Counted from the stretch's first letter, positions 51,373-60,089 are shown. The stretch is 64,000 nt of DNA from an uncultured Opitutia bacterium (GCA_903855995.1 CAIOAN010000008.1:372001-436000), one strand, 5' to 3'. The notes: generated by a model not told the origin, from the letters alone. Numbers and translations: made by a program.

Positions 51373-51397
51373 AAAGCGGTCACCACATTATAACGGA

Positions 51398-51427
51398 GAG
51401 GCCCGCCGACGGGCCTCTTTTGTTTTT
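51398..51427 (+). terminator. Rho-independent terminator of sucCD
   Basis: A perfect eight-pair stem GAGGCCCG / CGGGCCTC with loop CCGA is followed by TTTTGTTTTT, 25 bp after the sucD stop. This is the most canonical terminator in the window. Confidence 0.92.
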
Positions 51428-51459
51428 ACAGGGAATCCATCTCAACTCAGAACAATCTT

Positions 51460-51882
51460 ATGTGGTATTACGAACAAAACGGTAATCGGGTCGGACCTGT
51501 CGACGATGCCACCATGCGCGGCCTCATCGCCAACCGGACCATCACCATCGACACGCTCGTCTGGACGAACGGCATGGCCAACTGGACCCCGCTCCAGCAG
51601 ACCCAACTCACTGCCGGACTGCCCGTCCCGCCGCCTTCGCTCTACGCAGCACCCCAAGCCAATCATGGAACCGCCAAGGACCGCGTGGCCTACGTACTAT
51701 TGGCCGTCTTCTTCGGTCATCTGGGGATACACAATTTCTTCGCTGGCTATAATTCCCGAGCCGTCACCCAGCTACTCATCTGCCTACTAACGTGCGGCAT
51801 CGGGGGCATCGGCACCTGGGTTTGGGCCATCATCGAAGCCTGCACGGTGACCCAGGACGCCAACGGCGTCCGCTTCAAGTAA
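51460..51882 (+). CDS. GYF_2 (DUF4339) plus TM2 domain protein
   Basis: 140 residues. The N-terminal part (MWYYEQNGNRVGPVDDATM, TITIDTLVWTNGMANWTPL) is a GYF_2/DUF4339 domain with its WYY, GP, LVW and WxPL marks. After a short proline link, the TM2 domain follows: KDRVAYVLLAVFFGHLGIHNFFAGY, then LLICLLTCGIGGIGTWVWAIIEA, two membrane helices with the conserved H-F-Y turn. Both domains are often joined in envelope proteins of Verrucomicrobiota, Planctomycetota and Bacteroidota; GYF domains in eukaryotes bind proline-rich peptides. The role is unknown. It lies between the sucCD terminator and a bidirectional terminator shared with leuD. Confidence 0.87.
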   Translation: MWYYEQNGNRVGPVDDATMRGLIANRTITIDTLVWTNGMANWTPLQQTQLTAGLPVPPPSLYAAPQANHGTAKDRVAYVLLAVFFGHLGIHNFFAGYNSRAVTQLLICLLTCGIGGIGTWVWAIIEACTVTQDANGVRFK

Positions 51883-51900
51883 GCTTCGAATCACCCGCCC

Positions 51901-51935
51901 AACGAAAAGGCCACCCAATGGGCGGCCTTTTCGTT
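51901..51935. terminator. Bidirectional terminator between the TM2 gene and leuD
   Basis: A perfect 12-pair stem (AACGAAAAGGCC / GGCCTTTTCGTT, 11-base loop) has Ts at the 3' side when read on either strand. It serves the convergent GYF/TM2 gene and leuD. Confidence 0.85.
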
Positions 51936-51950
51936 AACTCTAACTACAGA

Positions 51951-52571
51951 TTACTTCCCCGCGACGTAGGCGAGACCGGCGGCGGTCTTGGCCACGGGCT
52001 CGGAGCCTTCGAGGAGGTCGGCAATAGGGTCCCACTTACCGTTGACGAGGCCGTCGCGAGCGGAAGCGGCGATGCCAGCCTTCCAGGTCTTGGCGCCGGC
52101 GGAGACGGTGAGCTTCTCGACGTCGACGGTGACCTCAACGTCCGGATTAGCGCGCACGAAAGCATCGCACTCGGCGAGGTCTTCCTTGGAGAGGGTTAGG
52201 CAAGGCACACCGAGGGTGGTGGAGTTGCCGAAGAAGATTTCGGCGAAGCTGCCGCCCACGAAGGCCGTGAAGCCGAAGCGCCAGAGAGACTGCGGGGCAT
52301 GCTCACGGGAGCTGCCGCAACCGAAGTTGAAGCCGACGACCATGACGCCCTGCTTCGCGATGGCGATCCGCCCAGCCTGGGCCGAGTTCATCGGATGCGG
52401 GCGCTCCTTACCATCAGGGCCGGTGCGCTCGTCTCGGAAAGCGTGTTCGCCGAGACCATCGAAGGTCACGCAACGAAGAAAACGCGCGGGGATAATGCGG
52501 TCGGTATCGATGTCGTCGCCGGGGACGGCGAGGGCGAGGGCTTTGACCTGGGTGATTTTGGCGAGGGACAT
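51951..52571 (-). CDS. leuD: 3-isopropylmalate dehydratase, small subunit
   Basis: 206 residues. It has VPGDDIDTDRIIPARFLRCVTFDGLGEHAF, VMVVGFNFGCGSSREHAPQSL (the swivel-domain active-site GCGSSREHA) and FAEIFFGNSTTLGVPCLTLS. With LeuC it isomerises 2- to 3-isopropylmalate. It is separated from leuC by an extra 96-codon gene on the same strand (16 bp upstream). The ATG has no Shine-Dalgarno (leader TTTTAAACCGCC). Confidence 0.96.
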   Translation of the reverse strand: MSLAKITQVKALALAVPGDDIDTDRIIPARFLRCVTFDGLGEHAFRDERTGPDGKERPHPMNSAQAGRIAIAKQGVMVVGFNFGCGSSREHAPQSLWRFGFTAFVGGSFAEIFFGNSTTLGVPCLTLSKEDLAECDAFVRANPDVEVTVDVEKLTVSAGAKTWKAGIAASARDGLVNGKWDPIADLLEGSEPVAKTAAGLAYVAGK

Positions 52572-52587
52572 GGCGGTTTAAAAGGGA

Positions 52588-52878
52588 TTAGGCGGCGACG
52601 GGGCGACGGATGACGCAGACAGGCATCGCGAGGGCGGAAGCCAGGGAGGCAAGACGGTCTTCGGCGACGGAAGCGGCAACGGTCTCGTCGGCCAGCAGAA
52701 TCGCATGACCGTCGACGACCCAAGGGAGGGTCACGGTGCAGACGGGTTTTCCGTCGTAATGAGCGTCGACGAGCACGTCTCGCTGGCAGGCAAGTCCTTC
52801 GGCCGAGCAGGCCGCGGCGACATCATCACCCTGAGCGATACGCTCGAGCACGCGGTCGACTGGCGCGGAAGCGGACAT
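52588..52878 (-). CDS. Unknown 96-aa protein encoded between leuC and leuD
   Basis: Not recognised. Its ATG shares bases with the leuC stop (TGATG), so it is translationally coupled. The protein reads VDRVLERIAQGDDVAAACSA, LVDAHYDGKPVCTVTLPWVVDGHAILLADE and ALAMPVCVIRRPVAA: a short N-terminal helix, a beta-strand-rich middle and a C-terminal helix/strand. There is no membrane segment or signal peptide; it has four cysteines, not in metal-pair spacing. Codon use matches neighbours, and the frame is intact. Its place inside leuCD suggests a role in, or control of, leucine synthesis, but the sequence itself does not say which. Confidence 0.72.
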   Translation of the reverse strand: MSASAPVDRVLERIAQGDDVAAACSAEGLACQRDVLVDAHYDGKPVCTVTLPWVVDGHAILLADETVAASVAEDRLASLASALAMPVCVIRRPVAA

Positions 52879-54284
52879 CAGACCTTAAAGACTTCGCGGG
52901 CGTCGGCGACCTGGCCGGTGATCGCGGCGGCGGCGACCATGAGCGGGCTCATCAGGACGGTACGGCCGGTCTGGGAGCCTTGGCGGCCCTTGAAATTGCG
53001 GTTCGAGGAGCTGGCGCAGAGCTGATCGCCGACGAGCTTGTCGGGATTCATCGCGAGGCACATGGAGCAACCCGCGCCGCGCCATTCGAAGCCGGCTTCG
53101 ATATAAATCTTATCCAAGCCTTCGTGAACGGCCTGGATAGCGGTGAGCTGCGAGCCGGGGACGACGATCGCCTTGACGTTCGGGCTGACCTTGCGGCCCT
53201 TGAGATACTTGGCGACCTCGCGAAGGTCGGAGATACGGCCGTTGGTGCAGGAGCCGAGGAAGCAGACGTCAACCTTGGTACCCTTGATCGGGGTGTTGGG
53301 CGCCAGCTTCATGTGCGCGTAGGCGTCTTCAGCGGTCTGGCGATCAGCGGCGTTGAGGGTCTCGAGCGCGGGCATCTTCTCATCGATGAACACGGCCTGT
53401 CCCGGGGTGATGCCCCAAGTGACGGTCGGGCGGATATCCTCGGCCTTGAAGACCTTGACGTCGTCGTACTGGCAACCGGCATCGGAAGCAAAGGAAGCCC
53501 AGCGAGCCACGGCGGCGTCCCAATCGGCGGCCTTGGGGGCGAAGGGCTTACCCTTGATATAGTCGAAAGTCTTCTGATCCGGGTTGACGTAACCGCAGCG
53601 GGCGCCGCCTTCGATGGACATATTGCAGACGGTCATGCGCTCCTCGAGGGAGAAGCCGTCGAAGGTCGTACCTGCGTATTCGTAGGCGAAGCCGATGCCG
53701 CCGTTGACGCCGAGGACGCGGATGATGTGCAGGATAACGTCCTTGGCGTAGACGCCTGGGGCCAGCTTGCCGTTCACCTCGATGCGCCGGACCTTAAGCG
53801 GACTGAGGGCGAGGGTCTGGGTGGCGAGGACGTCGCGCACCTGCGTGGTGCCGATACCGAAGGCAATCGCACCGAACGCACCGTGGGTGGCGGTGTGGGA
53901 GTCGCCGCAGGCAATCGTCGTGCCGGGCTGAGTGATGCCCTGCTCCGGGCCGACCATATGGACGATACCCTGGGTGCCGGTGGTGGTGTCGAAGAAGCGG
54001 ATCCCGTAGTCCTTGGTGTTCTTGCGGAGGGCCTCGATCATCTCCTGCGCAATCGGATCGGAATAGGGCTCCTTGAGTTCATTGGTCGGGACGATGTGAT
54101 CCACCGTGGCGAAGGTCCGCTGAGGGAACTTCACCTTGAGCCCGAGGTCTCGGAGCATGCCGAAGGCCTGGGGGCTCGTCACCTCATGGATGAGGTGCGT
54201 GCCGATGAATAATTGGGTCTGCCCATTAGGCAGCTTGCGCACCGTATGCGCTTCCCAAACTTTCTGGAACAGGGTCTTGGCCAT
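52878..54284 (-). CDS. leuC: 3-isopropylmalate dehydratase, large subunit
   Basis: 468 residues, standard. It starts [18 protein letters not shown] and has [50 protein letters not shown], the cluster Cys in [14 protein letters not shown] (about 347) and in [13 protein letters not shown] (about 407 and 410), and [21 protein letters not shown]. These residues hold the 4Fe-4S cluster of aconitase-type hydratases. It is first in an operon with the unknown 96-residue gene and leuD. The start lacks a Shine-Dalgarno (CTTTTACTCAG). Confidence 0.97.
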   Translation of the reverse strand: MAKTLFQKVWEAHTVRKLPNGQTQLFIGTHLIHEVTSPQAFGMLRDLGLKVKFPQRTFATVDHIVPTNELKEPYSDPIAQEMIEALRKNTKDYGIRFFDTTTGTQGIVHMVGPEQGITQPGTTIACGDSHTATHGAFGAIAFGIGTTQVRDVLATQTLALSPLKVRRIEVNGKLAPGVYAKDVILHIIRVLGVNGGIGFAYEYAGTTFDGFSLEERMTVCNMSIEGGARCGYVNPDQKTFDYIKGKPFAPKAADWDAAVARWASFASDAGCQYDDVKVFKAEDIRPTVTWGITPGQAVFIDEKMPALETLNAADRQTAEDAYAHMKLAPNTPIKGTKVDVCFLGSCTNGRISDLREVAKYLKGRKVSPNVKAIVVPGSQLTAIQAVHEGLDKIYIEAGFEWRGAGCSMCLAMNPDKLVGDQLCASSSNRNFKGRQGSQTGRTVLMSPLMVAAAAITGQVADAREVFKV

Positions 54285-54445
54285 CTGAGTAAAAGGTGAA
54301 GGGTCAACGTAGGAATGGGAAGGGGCGGGTCAATCCCGCAGGCAAGTTCCCGGATGGCCTTATTTCGTGGTAAAACCACACCCTCACCGCTGACCAGCAT
54401 CGCCGTGTCTTGACCCGCTCACCCCTCCCCTTCCATCCTCCACCT

Positions 54446-55300
54446 ATGGCCCGCACCCTCACCCTCAGCTTCTCCTGCCCCGACACCAGCGGCATCGTGG
54501 CCGAGGTGTCTTCCTTCGTGGCCGGCCACAAAGGCTGGATCACGGAAGCCAGCCAGCACACCGAACACGAACTGAAGCGATTCTTCATGCGGGTCGAAAT
54601 CAACGGCGACTCCCTCGACTTCCCTGCGGACAAGTTTGGCGAGCTTTTCACCCCGGTGGCGAAAAAGTTCCGCATGGAGTGGACCCTCTCCGATTCGGCC
54701 CAGCCCCGGCGCGTCGTTCTGCTTTGCTCCAAACAGGAACACTGCCTCTACGACCTGCTCGCCCGCCACGTCGCCCAGGATTTCCCCTTCGTCGTGCCTT
54801 GCGTGATTTCCAACCACGAAGATCACCGGAAGATCGTCGAAGCCCACGGCATCCCGTTCCATTACGTGCCCGTCACTCCCGAGACAAAGCATGCCGCCTA
54901 TCGCAAGATGGAGCAGCTCTTCCGCCAAGAGAAAGCCGACCTCGTCGTGCTCGCGCGCTACATGCAGGTGCTCGATGAAGAACTCTGCCGTAACTTCGCC
55001 GGCAAGATCATCAACATCCATCACTCGTTCCTGCCCTCCTTCGCCGGGGCAAAGCCTTATCACCAGGCCCATCGCCGGGGCGTGAAGCTTATTGGCGCCA
55101 CCTGCCATTTCGTCACGCCGGAACTGGACGAAGGCCCCATCGTCGAACAGGACGTCATTCGCATCGACCACTCCGACACGCCAGAAGACATGGCCCATCT
55201 CGGCAAAGACATTGAAAAAGTAGTACTGGCCCGCGGCCTGCGCGCCGTCGTCGAAGACCGCGTCCTCGTCGCCGGTAATAAGACCGTTATCTTCCGTTAA
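54446..55300 (+). CDS. purU: Formyltetrahydrofolate deformylase
   Basis: 284 residues from ATG 54446. An N-terminal ACT domain (TLTLSFSCPDTSGIVAEVSSFVAGHKGWITEASQHTE) is joined to a formyltransferase-fold domain with RRVVLLCSKQEHCLYDLL, VISNHEDHRKIVEAHGIPFHY, LARYMQVLD and the active-site NIHHSFLPSFAGAKPYHQAHRRGVKLIGATCHFVT, plus LDEGPIVEQDV. The enzyme releases formate from 10-formyl-THF, balancing the one-carbon pool that FolD and Fmt also use. It starts in the 161-bp gap after divergent leuC. There is no Shine-Dalgarno (leader CATCCTCCACCT). Confidence 0.96.
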   Translation: MARTLTLSFSCPDTSGIVAEVSSFVAGHKGWITEASQHTEHELKRFFMRVEINGDSLDFPADKFGELFTPVAKKFRMEWTLSDSAQPRRVVLLCSKQEHCLYDLLARHVAQDFPFVVPCVISNHEDHRKIVEAHGIPFHYVPVTPETKHAAYRKMEQLFRQEKADLVVLARYMQVLDEELCRNFAGKIINIHHSFLPSFAGAKPYHQAHRRGVKLIGATCHFVTPELDEGPIVEQDVIRIDHSDTPEDMAHLGKDIEKVVLARGLRAVVEDRVLVAGNKTVIFR

Positions 55301-55374
55301 AAACCCGCCCAGCCAGGGGGATTGGCGTTGGCGATGCAGGCCGGGGAAGTCATCTTGAGTCGCCCCCTCCCCCT

Positions 55375-56808
55375 ATGCGCCTGTCCGCCCTTTATCTGCT
55401 CACCGCGTGCCTCGCATTTGCGTCCACTGAACCTGAGTCCATCCAGCCCACCAAGAAGGCCCCTTTCGTCCCGCCGCCCGAAGCCACCCGTGCGGAACTG
55501 ACCGACGCCATCAAGGCTTACATGGCGAAAGAACCAGGGACTTTTGGTGCCCACCCGGCCGCCAAGGACTTCCCCGGTATCGTCGAGGCCAAGGAACGCG
55601 TCAGCCGGACGGTGTCGTACGATTCCAATCTCATTCATCGATGGGATACCACGGGCGGCAACGCCCCGAATCTAGCGACGAGCCCCGACGTCTGGCAGGA
55701 AACCGGCCTTTACGCCGCGCCGGGCGAAGTGGTCATCGTGAAGGTCGCCGGCATTCCTGAAAACCGCGTGGTGAAAGTCATCGTCGGCTGCCACCGCGAT
55801 AATCTCTTCAAGCTCGATAAGTGGAATCGTTTCCCCCAGATCGCCCGGTCGTTCGAATTGAAATCAGGCGAGAACAAAATCGCCAATGCCTTTGGCGGGC
55901 AATTGTTCATCCAGTGTCAGCATAAAGACTGGCGCAAACCCGTGAAGGCCTCGCCCGGTGCGCCCCTGCAATTCAGCAACGCAGTCGCCGCCCCCACCTA
56001 CATCCTTGGCAAGGACAGCCCCGAATCCTGGGCCAAATCCAAACTCAACCCGGCGCCCTGGGCCACGCTCGTTGGCAAACAAGTCATCCTCCATATCCAG
56101 ATTTCCGAACTCAAGAAACTCACCGACCCGAAAGGCCTGCTGGAGTGGTGGGATAAGGCGATGGCTCTTGAAGACGATCTCATCGCGCTCAATCGACTCG
56201 CCCCGGAGCGCGTCGTCCCGGACCGGCAGATTTCCGCCGGCTTCATGCACTCGGGCTACCCATTCATGTGCTGGATTGATCCCTCGCAGAAAGACAGCGT
56301 CGATCTCCCCAAACTCATGAAAGAGGGCAACTGGGGCTTCTTCCACGAACTCGGCCACAATCACCAGCGCAAAACCTGGACCTTCGACGGGCAGACGGAA
56401 GTCACTTGCAATCTGTTCTCGCTTTACGTGATGGAGAAACTCGTCGGCAAACCCCAAGGACGCGGCCATCCGGCGATGGAGAAACTCGACGAACTGCTCG
56501 GCAAACGCCTCGCCCCGGAGCCCAGCATGGGGCCCTTTGAACAGCTCGCCACCTTCGTTGTCCTGATCCGCGCCCACGGCTGGGCTCCACTGCGCGAGAC
56601 GCTGCGCTCCTACGCCACTGAACCGACGCCCAAAGGGGCGACCAACGATCAACTGCGCAGCATCTTCGCCGAACGCTACGGCAAAGCCGCCAAGGCGGAT
56701 GTGAGCGAATATTTCAAGCTAATCGGCTACCCGGTCTCCGAGAACACGAAGGCCGCCCTAAAAGGCTTCCCTGCCTTCAAGCCGACCCTTCCTTCGGCAG
56801 GTAAGTAA
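55375..56808 (+). CDS. Secreted M60-family (enhancin/mucin-type) metallopeptidase
   Basis: 477 residues with a signal peptide (MRLSALYLLTACLAFASTEP). The M60 catalytic motif is complete: HELGHNHQ at about 324-331, then Gly and the third ligand Glu342 in GQTEVTCN, fitting HEXXH-x(8,28)-E with ExxxN. The N-terminal third is a beta-rich domain with GLYAAPGEVVIVKVAGIPE, and RVVPDRQISAGFMHSGYPFMCWID precedes the active site, as in M60 peptidases. Such enzymes cut O-glycosylated (mucin-like) proteins in gut and environmental bacteria. The protein should act outside the cell. Its substrate here is unknown. It follows purU with a 74-bp gap and ends in a hairpin. Confidence 0.88.
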   Translation: MRLSALYLLTACLAFASTEPESIQPTKKAPFVPPPEATRAELTDAIKAYMAKEPGTFGAHPAAKDFPGIVEAKERVSRTVSYDSNLIHRWDTTGGNAPNLATSPDVWQETGLYAAPGEVVIVKVAGIPENRVVKVIVGCHRDNLFKLDKWNRFPQIARSFELKSGENKIANAFGGQLFIQCQHKDWRKPVKASPGAPLQFSNAVAAPTYILGKDSPESWAKSKLNPAPWATLVGKQVILHIQISELKKLTDPKGLLEWWDKAMALEDDLIALNRLAPERVVPDRQISAGFMHSGYPFMCWIDPSQKDSVDLPKLMKEGNWGFFHELGHNHQRKTWTFDGQTEVTCNLFSLYVMEKLVGKPQGRGHPAMEKLDELLGKRLAPEPSMGPFEQLATFVVLIRAHGWAPLRETLRSYATEPTPKGATNDQLRSIFAERYGKAAKADVSEYFKLIGYPVSENTKAALKGFPAFKPTLPSAGK

Positions 56809-56812
56809 CTCT

Positions 56813-56865
56813 CCAGCAACAGTTCGGAGGGCGGGTGCTTCTGCCTCGCCCTGCTGGCTTATTTT
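56813..56865 (+). terminator. Probable terminator after the M60 peptidase gene
   Basis: An outer stem CCAGCA / TGCTGG encloses an inner AGGGCG / CGCCCT stem, followed by CTTATTTTAACTT. It lies 5 bp beyond the stop codon and before pta. The T-run is broken, so this is moderately supported. Confidence 0.45.
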
Positions 56866-56907
56866 AACTTACTAAACGACAGCGGCCAAGCCCGCCCCTC
56901 GCCACCT

Positions 56908-57963
56908 ATGTCCATCATTTCCCGCCTATGCGCCCGCCTCCAGAATCACCCCAAGCGCATCGTCTTCCCTGAAGGGGCCGACGCCCGCGTCATCCAGGCC
57001 GCCCGCCAGTTCGTCGTCAAGAAGCTCGGCGTGCCCATCCTCATCGGCGACCGCCAACGCATCAAGGTCAACGCCGCCCGCCTGAACATCAGCCTCGACG
57101 GCATCCGCATCATCGAGCCTGAACGCAGCGACGAATTGAAGAGCTTCACGGAGAAACTCGATTCCATCCAGCGCTACGGCAACACGAACCTTCAGGGCAA
57201 TCCGGCGGAGCTCGCCCTTAACCCGAACTACTTCGCCTGCCTGATGGTCGCCACCGCCGGCGCCGACGCGCTCATTTCCGGAGCGACGACCCACGCCGCC
57301 TCCGGCCTGCGCGCCATCCTCCAAGTCATGCCGCGCCAACACGGCGTGGAGACGGTCTCGTCGATGCAGATCCTCGAATCCGAAGAGGGCAAGTTCGGCT
57401 GCAATGGCGTCCTGTTCCTCGCCGACTGCGGCGTCATCCCCGAACCCACCGCGGAACAACTCGCCGACATCGCCGTGACGACCGCGGGTCTCGCCGGCCA
57501 CCTAACCAATACGATTCCGAAGGTGGCCATGCTCGCCTACTCCACCCATGCCGCCAACCCGCGCCTAGCCTCCGTGAAAAAAGTCCAGACGGCTACCGAC
57601 CTCGCCCGCCGCAAGGCCCGCGAACTTGGCATCACCTGCGACATCGATGGCGAAATGCAGGCGGACGCAGCGATCAATCCTTTCGCCGCCGAGACCAAGG
57701 AAGTCACGGGGGCGGTCGCCGGCCGGGCCAGCGTGCTGATCTTCCCCGACCTCAACTCGGGCAACATCGCCTCCAAGATGGCCCAGCATATCGCCGACAT
57801 CCCGGCCTATGGCCAGATTCTGACCGGCCTCGATCGCCCGGCCGCCGAAATCTCCCGCGGCGCCAGCGCCCATGACATCTTCGGCACCGCGGTCATCGTC
57901 GCGGCACAGGCCGTCGACAAGACCTACCTCTACCCGAAGCTCAAAGACGGTCCCGCCGCCTGA
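56908..57963 (+). CDS. pta: Phosphate acetyltransferase (catalytic domain only)
   Basis: 351 residues, covering only the catalytic PTA_PTB domain: KRIVFPEGADARVIQAARQF, YFACLMVATAGADALISGATTHAASGLRAILQV, GVLFLADCGVIPEPTAEQLADIA, SVKKVQTATDLAR, and FPDLNSGNIASKMAQ with PAAEISRGASAHDIFGTAVI. It interconverts acetyl-CoA and acetyl phosphate. The N-terminal BioD-like and DRTGG regions of long Pta proteins are absent; they are encoded by the next gene, 2 bp away. No acetate kinase gene is in the window. The ATG has no Shine-Dalgarno (CTCGCCACCT). Confidence 0.93.
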   Translation: MSIISRLCARLQNHPKRIVFPEGADARVIQAARQFVVKKLGVPILIGDRQRIKVNAARLNISLDGIRIIEPERSDELKSFTEKLDSIQRYGNTNLQGNPAELALNPNYFACLMVATAGADALISGATTHAASGLRAILQVMPRQHGVETVSSMQILESEEGKFGCNGVLFLADCGVIPEPTAEQLADIAVTTAGLAGHLTNTIPKVAMLAYSTHAANPRLASVKKVQTATDLARRKARELGITCDIDGEMQADAAINPFAAETKEVTGAVAGRASVLIFPDLNSGNIASKMAQHIADIPAYGQILTGLDRPAAEISRGASAHDIFGTAVIVAAQAVDKTYLYPKLKDGPAA

Positions 57964-57965
57964 AC

Positions 57966-59111
57966 ATGGCCCTTCGCAAGCGCTTCGCCGAGAATGTCCC
58001 CGGGCTGCTCTCGCGCCCGATGAACCTCGATACCCGCCGCATCTTCGTGGCGGCGACGCGCATGAATGATGGCAAGACCACCACCTGCCTCGGACTCACC
58101 GCGGCCCTGCAGGCGATGGGCCTGCACGTGGGCTACATCAAACCAATCGCCCAGCGCGTGGTGATGTCGGGCGACGATCAGGTCGACGAAGACACCCTCC
58201 TCATCGACGGCCTGTTCGATCTAGATATCCCAATCGCCGCGATGTCTCCGGTGGCCATCGGCCCGGATTTCACAAAGCAATACCTGGAGAACCCAGAAGA
58301 GATTGGCCCCCAGCTGAAGGACCGCATCTGCCGCGCCTTTGACCGCAGCGCCTACGGCAAAGACATCGTGGTCGTCGAAGGCTCCGGGCACGCCGGCGTC
58401 GGCTCCGTCTTCGGTGCCTCGAATGCCGATAACGCCCGCGTGCTTGGCTCCAAGGCCATCATCGTCGCCGCCGGCGGGATTGGTAAGCCCATCGACGAAA
58501 TTGCGCTCAACAAAGCCCTCTTTGATAAGGCCGGCGTGGAAGTGGTCGGGGCCATCCTAAATAAAGTACTACCGGATAAAATCGATTTCATCCGGGATTT
58601 TGCCGGTCGCGGCCTCCGCAAACTCGGCGTCCCCCTGCTCGGCGTCGTTCCCCTCCAGGAAACCCTCGTTTACCCCAATCTCGATCAGGTCGCCGACGAG
58701 ACCAAGGCGCGCTGGATCCACCAGCCCGATGGCCTGCGCCGCGTTCGTCGCGTCGTCATCGGCGCCATGTCAGCCCGTCGCCACGCCGAATACCTACGCG
58801 TCCCCGGCACCCTCGTCATCGTCCCCGGCGACCGCGAAGACCTCCTGGAAGCTTTTATCCTCGGCGATGGCGCTAAGTCGCTCTCGGGTGTCATTTTCTC
58901 GAACGGCTTACTCCCCAATGACGATATCGTCCGCCGCCTGAAAGATGCCGGCATCCCGCTGGCCGCAGTCGAAGCCGAATCTTTCGCCGTGACGGCTCGC
59001 ATCAATAATATGTCGGTGAAGACGATGCGGCAGGATGCCGACAAGATCCCGATTATCGAAAAGATGATTTCCGAATCGGTCGATATCGCCGGCCTGCTAC
59101 GCTCGCTCTGA
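57966..59111 (+). CDS. BioD-like P-loop plus DRTGG-domain protein (stand-alone Pta N-terminal region)
   Basis: 381 residues. The N-terminal domain is a dethiobiotin-synthase-like NTPase: IFVAATRMNDGKTTTCLGLTAAL (P-loop), GYIKPIAQRVV and DIVVVEGSGHAGVGSVFGASNADNAR. The C-terminal part (about 240-381) carries the DRTGG domain, with RVRRVVIGAMSARRHAEYL, LVIVPGDREDLLEAF and the GVIFSNGLLPNDDIVRRLKDAGIPLAAV stretch. In long enterobacterial Pta these domains precede the catalytic one and sense metabolites; here they form a separate gene downstream of pta, 2 bp away. It is probably a regulatory partner of Pta (inference). Its stop lies 3 bp from that of the convergent amidohydrolase gene. Confidence 0.88.
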   Translation: MALRKRFAENVPGLLSRPMNLDTRRIFVAATRMNDGKTTTCLGLTAALQAMGLHVGYIKPIAQRVVMSGDDQVDEDTLLIDGLFDLDIPIAAMSPVAIGPDFTKQYLENPEEIGPQLKDRICRAFDRSAYGKDIVVVEGSGHAGVGSVFGASNADNARVLGSKAIIVAAGGIGKPIDEIALNKALFDKAGVEVVGAILNKVLPDKIDFIRDFAGRGLRKLGVPLLGVVPLQETLVYPNLDQVADETKARWIHQPDGLRRVRRVVIGAMSARRHAEYLRVPGTLVIVPGDREDLLEAFILGDGAKSLSGVIFSNGLLPNDDIVRRLKDAGIPLAAVEAESFAVTARINNMSVKTMRQDADKIPIIEKMISESVDIAGLLRSL

Positions 59112-59114
59112 ACC

Positions 59115-60086
59115 TTAGGCCGTCCGGAGAAGTTTACCTAAGCGGGTGAAGTGGCCTTCATCGAAGCCCATGGCTCGCTTGAGGAAGGCATCGCGCTCCA
59201 CGAGATTCGCGATCTTGCCGGCTTCGCACCGTTGCGCTGAAGTAATCAGACCACGGAGACTGACCCAGCGTTCACCCACGGGCACCGGATAGTCGCTGCC
59301 GTGGATAAAACGCTCAGGCCTTCCCGATTCCTTGACCTGCTTGAGTACACCGCTGCGAATCGGGCTGTTGAGCGCGCTGGTGTCAGCATAGAGTCGCGGA
59401 AACTCATCCATGAGTTTCATGAGTTCCCCGAAATAATTCGGGTCAAAAAAGTGGCTATTCCCAGAGGAGTGCGCGGCGATCACCTTCACGCCCAGTTCCA
59501 GCGGGCGACGGAGGATACGCGGGTCTTGGTAGGCGCGATTAATAACGGGGACGGTCATCTCGCCACCGGTGTGGCAAAGAAACGGCAACCCCGCCGCCGC
59601 CATGCGCCGCCAGAACTCATCATACTGCGGCAGGGCGCAATTTACGTTCTGACAGTTAGGTAAAAGCTTCAGCGCCCGGGCACCGGCCATGAGGCAACGC
59701 TCCAGCTCCTCGATGGCATCCTTACGTCCAGGGTGAATCGATACCGCTGGCACGAATTCAGGGTTTTCGGCGCAGACCTTGAACAGGTAGTCATTGGGTA
59801 CGTGGAAAGAGCCAAAGGCGATTTTCTTGCCGTCTTCGTCGTACACTTCGTCCTGCGCAAGCAAAAGGGCCTTATCTACGTAGGAGGTCCGAATCAACTC
59901 CCGCAAGGATTCGACATACTTCACGTCAAAGTCCCTATGCATCAATGGCAGCGGCATCCCGACCGCCCGGCGCATGAATTCACTCAGAACCTTCAGCCAA
60001 ACCCCCTCGACCCGCAGCCAGCAACCACTCCCGCCTTGGCCGTTCCCGACGAGGTGGACGTGGCAGTCATAGCGGACAGAGGGCAT
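59115..60086 (-). CDS. Amidohydrolase-family (TIM-barrel) protein
   Basis: 323 residues. The metal motif is CHVHLVGNG (HxH in strand 1); later metal-site and barrel features are PAVSIHPGRKDAIEELERCL, ALKLLPNCQNV, GLPFLCHTGGEM, VIAAHSSG, YADTSALN and the Asp in FIHGSDYPVPVG. These are marks of the amidohydrolase-2 group (related to ACMS decarboxylase and resorcylate decarboxylases), so the reaction may be a hydrolysis or a non-oxidative decarboxylation. The substrate is not evident. The gene follows the DUF2339-type gene by 3 bp and is probably co-transcribed with it. Confidence 0.82.
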   Translation of the reverse strand: MPSVRYDCHVHLVGNGQGGSGCWLRVEGVWLKVLSEFMRRAVGMPLPLMHRDFDVKYVESLRELIRTSYVDKALLLAQDEVYDEDGKKIAFGSFHVPNDYLFKVCAENPEFVPAVSIHPGRKDAIEELERCLMAGARALKLLPNCQNVNCALPQYDEFWRRMAAAGLPFLCHTGGEMTVPVINRAYQDPRILRRPLELGVKVIAAHSSGNSHFFDPNYFGELMKLMDEFPRLYADTSALNSPIRSGVLKQVKESGRPERFIHGSDYPVPVGERWVSLRGLITSAQRCEAGKIANLVERDAFLKRAMGFDEGHFTRLGKLLRTA

Positions 60087-60089
60087 GAT

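Noticed and set aside
52980-54212. 410-aa plus-strand ORF opposite leuC
   Set aside because: Antisense shadow; leuC motifs are intact on the other strand.
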